Positions 61,466 through 64,000 of a stretch of 64,000 nt of DNA are shown here, piece by piece. The stretch is from Spirometra erinaceieuropaei. Taxonomy: Eukaryota; Platyhelminthes; Cestoda; Diphyllobothriidea; Diphyllobothriidae. Within the stretch, counting starts at the first letter, position 1, and each line of letters opens with the position of its first letter. The stretch is from positions 160,861 through 224,860 of the forward strand of contig CACRXP010000707.1 in NCBI GenBank assembly GCA_902702965.1. Reading direction: 5' to 3'. Below the pieces are notes generated by a model. It saw nothing but the letters and a program-made list of their open reading frames with translations, had not been told where the DNA came from and ran no database searches. The translations under genes and the position numbers were made by a program.

Positions 61466-61774
61466 GCTATCTAGCCGAGAGCTGGTTTGGAGGACAAGCA
61501 CTCTCTTGGTAACTTGCGAACACGAGGGGTTACAAGTCGCAAGAAAGCTGAGTTATTTATATTGCCTCCTGTGCGTTCGGGAACATTCTATCCAATGACT
61601 TACCAACCGTTGAGTGCGTTCTAGAATATTCCTGCCCCGGGCGTGCTGGTCGCTGATTGGCCACCGCGTGCGCGACAGCCCCCCCCCGCAGAAACGTCTG
61701 GAATGCTCGACCAACTATTGATTGAGCCGCCCACGTGAGCAAAGCCACCACACGTGCTCGGTGTTGCAGTACAT
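61466..61774 (-). mobile_element. Possible solo LTR with TATA box
   Basis: A GC-rich block, read leftward, starts TGTACTGCAACACC (near 61774). It contains TATAAATA (61554-61561) and ends ...TAGATAGCA, followed by a primer-binding-site-like sequence. These are the parts of an LTR (TG...CA, promoter, then PBS). No second LTR and no gag or pol were recognised, and the bases beyond the PBS are telomere-like. A host CpG-rich promoter is the main alternative. Frames on the minus strand here (61557-61751, 61621-61890) look like by-products of high GC. Confidence 0.35.
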
Positions 61775-61779
61775 GCCGG

Positions 61780-63435
61780 TCGGCCGTCTGACTTCACGCC
61801 TGTCTCACGCTGCCGACTTGGTCCCCTGTTCAGCGTCTTAGACCGTGGCTCTAAGCCGCCTGCATTCTCCTTAACTTGATGCAATCGCACTTCAGCAAAA
61901 TACTACGGTGGGTACGATGCTGAGGGAGGAAGGTCCTGCAGCATGTGCCTGCGCATTTGTCAGGACGCCAGCGCTGCCTCCACATGCAGTCAACCCTCAA
62001 GACATTCAAGGCTGACAGACCTTGGTAGCCATTATGCCCCATGGAAGCAATTGGACTGACAACTCGTGTTCCATCTGCCGTCTTCAGGTCCTGAAAATAC
62101 CTTCGCAAGAAGGTCGACATTTCTGCTTGATCCGCTTTTCAAAAAAAGCATACCGAGAAGGGGAAAGTGAACGCACTGTTAGTTGGACATGGCCAACATT
62201 TACGGAGAAAGAAAGTCTATTAAGATTTTTGCTCGGTGGCAACTAACGTCATCGAGTTAAAATTTAGGTAAATATGAGCGTGGGAGACCAACGAGGAATT
62301 CGCCTCGATTCTCCAACCTGCCCAATTCCCAGTCTCAATGCAGTGGGCGCTTTTTAAGTCTTACACGCGGTTTATCAGGAATAGATACTTCGGCAGCATC
62401 TACCTAGGGACAAATAATGCGGCCAAAATCGAGATTTAGTTTTCGATCGTCATCGTATGTCCGCCAATAGCTTCACTGTTGCGGGATGACGGCAGGCATA
62501 CGATGTAAATGGCAGACTCGGAGTAGAAAATGTTACTACTTCTAATGAGGATGACTGGGAGTCTATATAGTAATCGGAGTCAGAAGGATAGCTGCAATAT
62601 GGGTAATCGTTTTCCAAAGTCTGAGGCAGTCACTCCGGATAATTACGCTCAGTTCAAGAAGTTTCGTCCAAATCGGGGTGGTTATAAATTCTGCAAACAT
62701 AATGCACAAAGAGGATTCTAGCCTGAAAAGCATGAAGAAGAGGAAGGGATAAAGAGGACTAGCAAATGGTCAGCTTTCAATGGCCATTTGCGTCCTCAAA
62801 TTCAGCTTCGATATTGCTATCCAACTGTTTCCCATCCACAGACATTGCGCTGACGTCCTTTCCAATCAAATATATAAATACGGTAGGACAAGTACATCCT
62901 GTGCCGCTCCCAAATGGCGGAAGTATGGGATGAGTTTAACTAAGGTTGTAAAATACTCATTCGCTAAGTAAACAGAGTTCGCGCGGCCTTTATGAGCGTA
63001 TAAAGCGTCGGAAGTGCTTAACAGTTTGTCTATGCACTCTAAAGAACTCCAAAGAGTGTACAACCCAACTGGCATAAGTGACCTTTCAATTAGGTTATAT
63101 TCACGAATAGAAGAAGATTATCAGGGAACTAACGTCATAGCTGGGACGAAGAGGGGGATCCGACCAACTGGAACAGGAAGCTAATCGGCCTGAGCTTCCG
63201 GGTATAAGAGTTCATTGCCATCAGCAAATAAAAAAACTCAAAAAACTGTCACCAGGTGCTCGTGACAGGTAAATGCGTCGATTAAGGGAGTTCTCGTCAG
63301 ACCTGCAGGTTTCCATTTGCCCCCAGCCCACCTTGCGGACGGTACGGCAAATCAGCATTGCACTGGGAACATTGAGGTTATGACTTATATTCAGGTTGTA
63401 GACAGATTTTTGTGCTAAGTTATAACTCCTGTCAG
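61780..63435. other. Unassigned sequence
   Basis: Opposing frames at 61851-62120 (-) and 62022-62246 (+) have no recognised domain. The rest is featureless. Confidence 0.4.
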
Positions 63436-63439
63436 CAAA

Positions 63440-63640
63440 TGTTTGTGGACTAATGGAGGCGAAAGTTAGAGCAGGTGAGCAGTTTATTGTTGCGCGCTTT
63501 CGAACTCATGCAGGAGTCGTCGTCACGCCGCCTCCATGACAGAGTCAACGCGTTGGAGTTGGGGGAGAGGGGAAGGGTCAGGGGTAGAGTAGGTATGTCA
63601 AGCACGCTGAGTGTTTGACTGTTTTCAGGGCGTTTAGGCG
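63440..63640 (-). repeat. 3'UTR of Penelope copy 3
   Basis: C-rich on the minus strand. It includes GACTCTGTCATGGAGGCGGC, matching GACTCCGTCATGCCGGCGGC at 16918 in copy 1. It also contains the hammerhead-like string discussed in the findings (63490-63520). Confidence 0.6.
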
Positions 63641-64000
63641 GCGTGTGATCACCACCTGGAGTCGGCCAAGGCAAAGACTGTCTGTATCAACACCTGAGAA
63701 CAGAGCGCTCTATTCGCTGGCCGAGTAGTCACTGTTTGGGCTGTTGCTAGCACCCGTTTACGTAAGCCTTTAGAGTTGTATGCTGATGGCTGGTAGATAA
63801 CTTGAAAGGCTTCTTTGGCGTCGACTTGATGCTTCGTATCAATTAGATGCGCGAGTTGACCTTGAATTCATTCGATTTTCCCCCTTGCGGGTACGTGTTC
63901 GTGTACTCTCTTTTCCAAGCGCCTCATTGTACGGTCAACATATCCCGCTTCACAGGACCAGGCGAGTGAATAAATACACATGGATGTGGCCTGCGACGGC
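63640..64000 (-). pseudogene. Penelope-like GIY-YIG endonuclease end (copy 3), cut by window edge
   Basis: Minus strand from the window end: EAGYVDRTMRRLEKRVHEHV (63893-63955) is the best-preserved GIY-YIG helix region of the three copies, equivalent to 'YVGRT.RRL..R+.EH+P'. HLIDTKHQVDAKEAFQVIY follows, then the tail KRVLATAQTVTTRPANRALC and TVFALADS in a shifted frame. One in-frame stop follows the first block. The RT part lies beyond base 64000. An intact parent could exist elsewhere in the genome. Confidence 0.75.

Noticed and set aside
1..64000. CRISPR array, bacterial operons, ribosomal RNA genes
   Set aside because: No regularly spaced identical repeats, no rows of intact frames and no conserved rRNA segments were seen.

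Overview
This window looks like repeat-dense, gene-poor nuclear DNA from an invertebrate animal. The most economical guess is a large-genome flatworm (tapeworm or fluke), but that is inference, since no sequence search was possible. Grounds: there are no bacterial-style gene rows, and nearly all long reading frames are broken. Several retroelement families typical of animals can be read by eye: Penelope-like elements with RT and GIY-YIG domains, an RTE-type LINE and a CR1/Jockey-type LINE. There is also a Tc1/mariner transposon whose transposase carries a 43-nt intron, tRNA-derived SINEs and degenerate TTAGGG/CCCTAA tracts. Background base composition is AT-rich, with a few GC-rich islands.

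Layout. 1-5 kb: pieces of a dispersed repeat (called family A here) and the best host-gene signal of the window, a GC-rich terminal coding exon at 3943-4463 (+) followed by polyadenylation signals. 5.7-9.1 kb: a foldback MITE, then a decayed CR1/Jockey-like LINE with an internal duplication. 12.4-17 kb: a second foldback MITE holding a nested SINE, a minus-strand Penelope RT piece abutting it, and a Penelope endonuclease piece split by a 398-bp MITE with a 6-bp target duplication. 18.4-23.2 kb: a DDE_1 (pogo-like) transposase fragment, a 1215-bp Tc1/mariner element with perfect 21-bp ends, and directly beside it a Penelope element running from RT to GIY-YIG. 25.7-31.1 kb: two more MITEs and a Penelope RT. 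35-37.5 kb: an RTE-type RT flanked by family-A repeats. 42.3-44.4 and 54.9-56.6 kb: copies of a 1.3-1.6 kb repeat (R1), two of them carrying a roughly 300-bp MITE filled with telomere-like sequence and one lacking it. 45.9 kb: a near-perfect 46-bp palindrome. 48.7-57.4 kb: further foldback MITEs. 59-62 kb: tRNA-like sequences, a palindromic family-A copy, a telomere-like tract and a possible LTR with TATA box and primer-binding site. The window ends inside a minus-strand Penelope endonuclease.

How the parts relate. The foldback MITEs share terminal bases with the mariner element, so its transposase family is the obvious candidate for having moved them. Nesting gives a partial order of events: MITE into Penelope, SINE into MITE, telomere-like MITE into R1. 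No intact retroelement protein was found. I see no convincing new multi-gene system. The most unusual items are the mariner/MITE set, the telomere-like MITE with an in-window empty site, and the palindrome. Large stretches remain unassigned and are listed as such.
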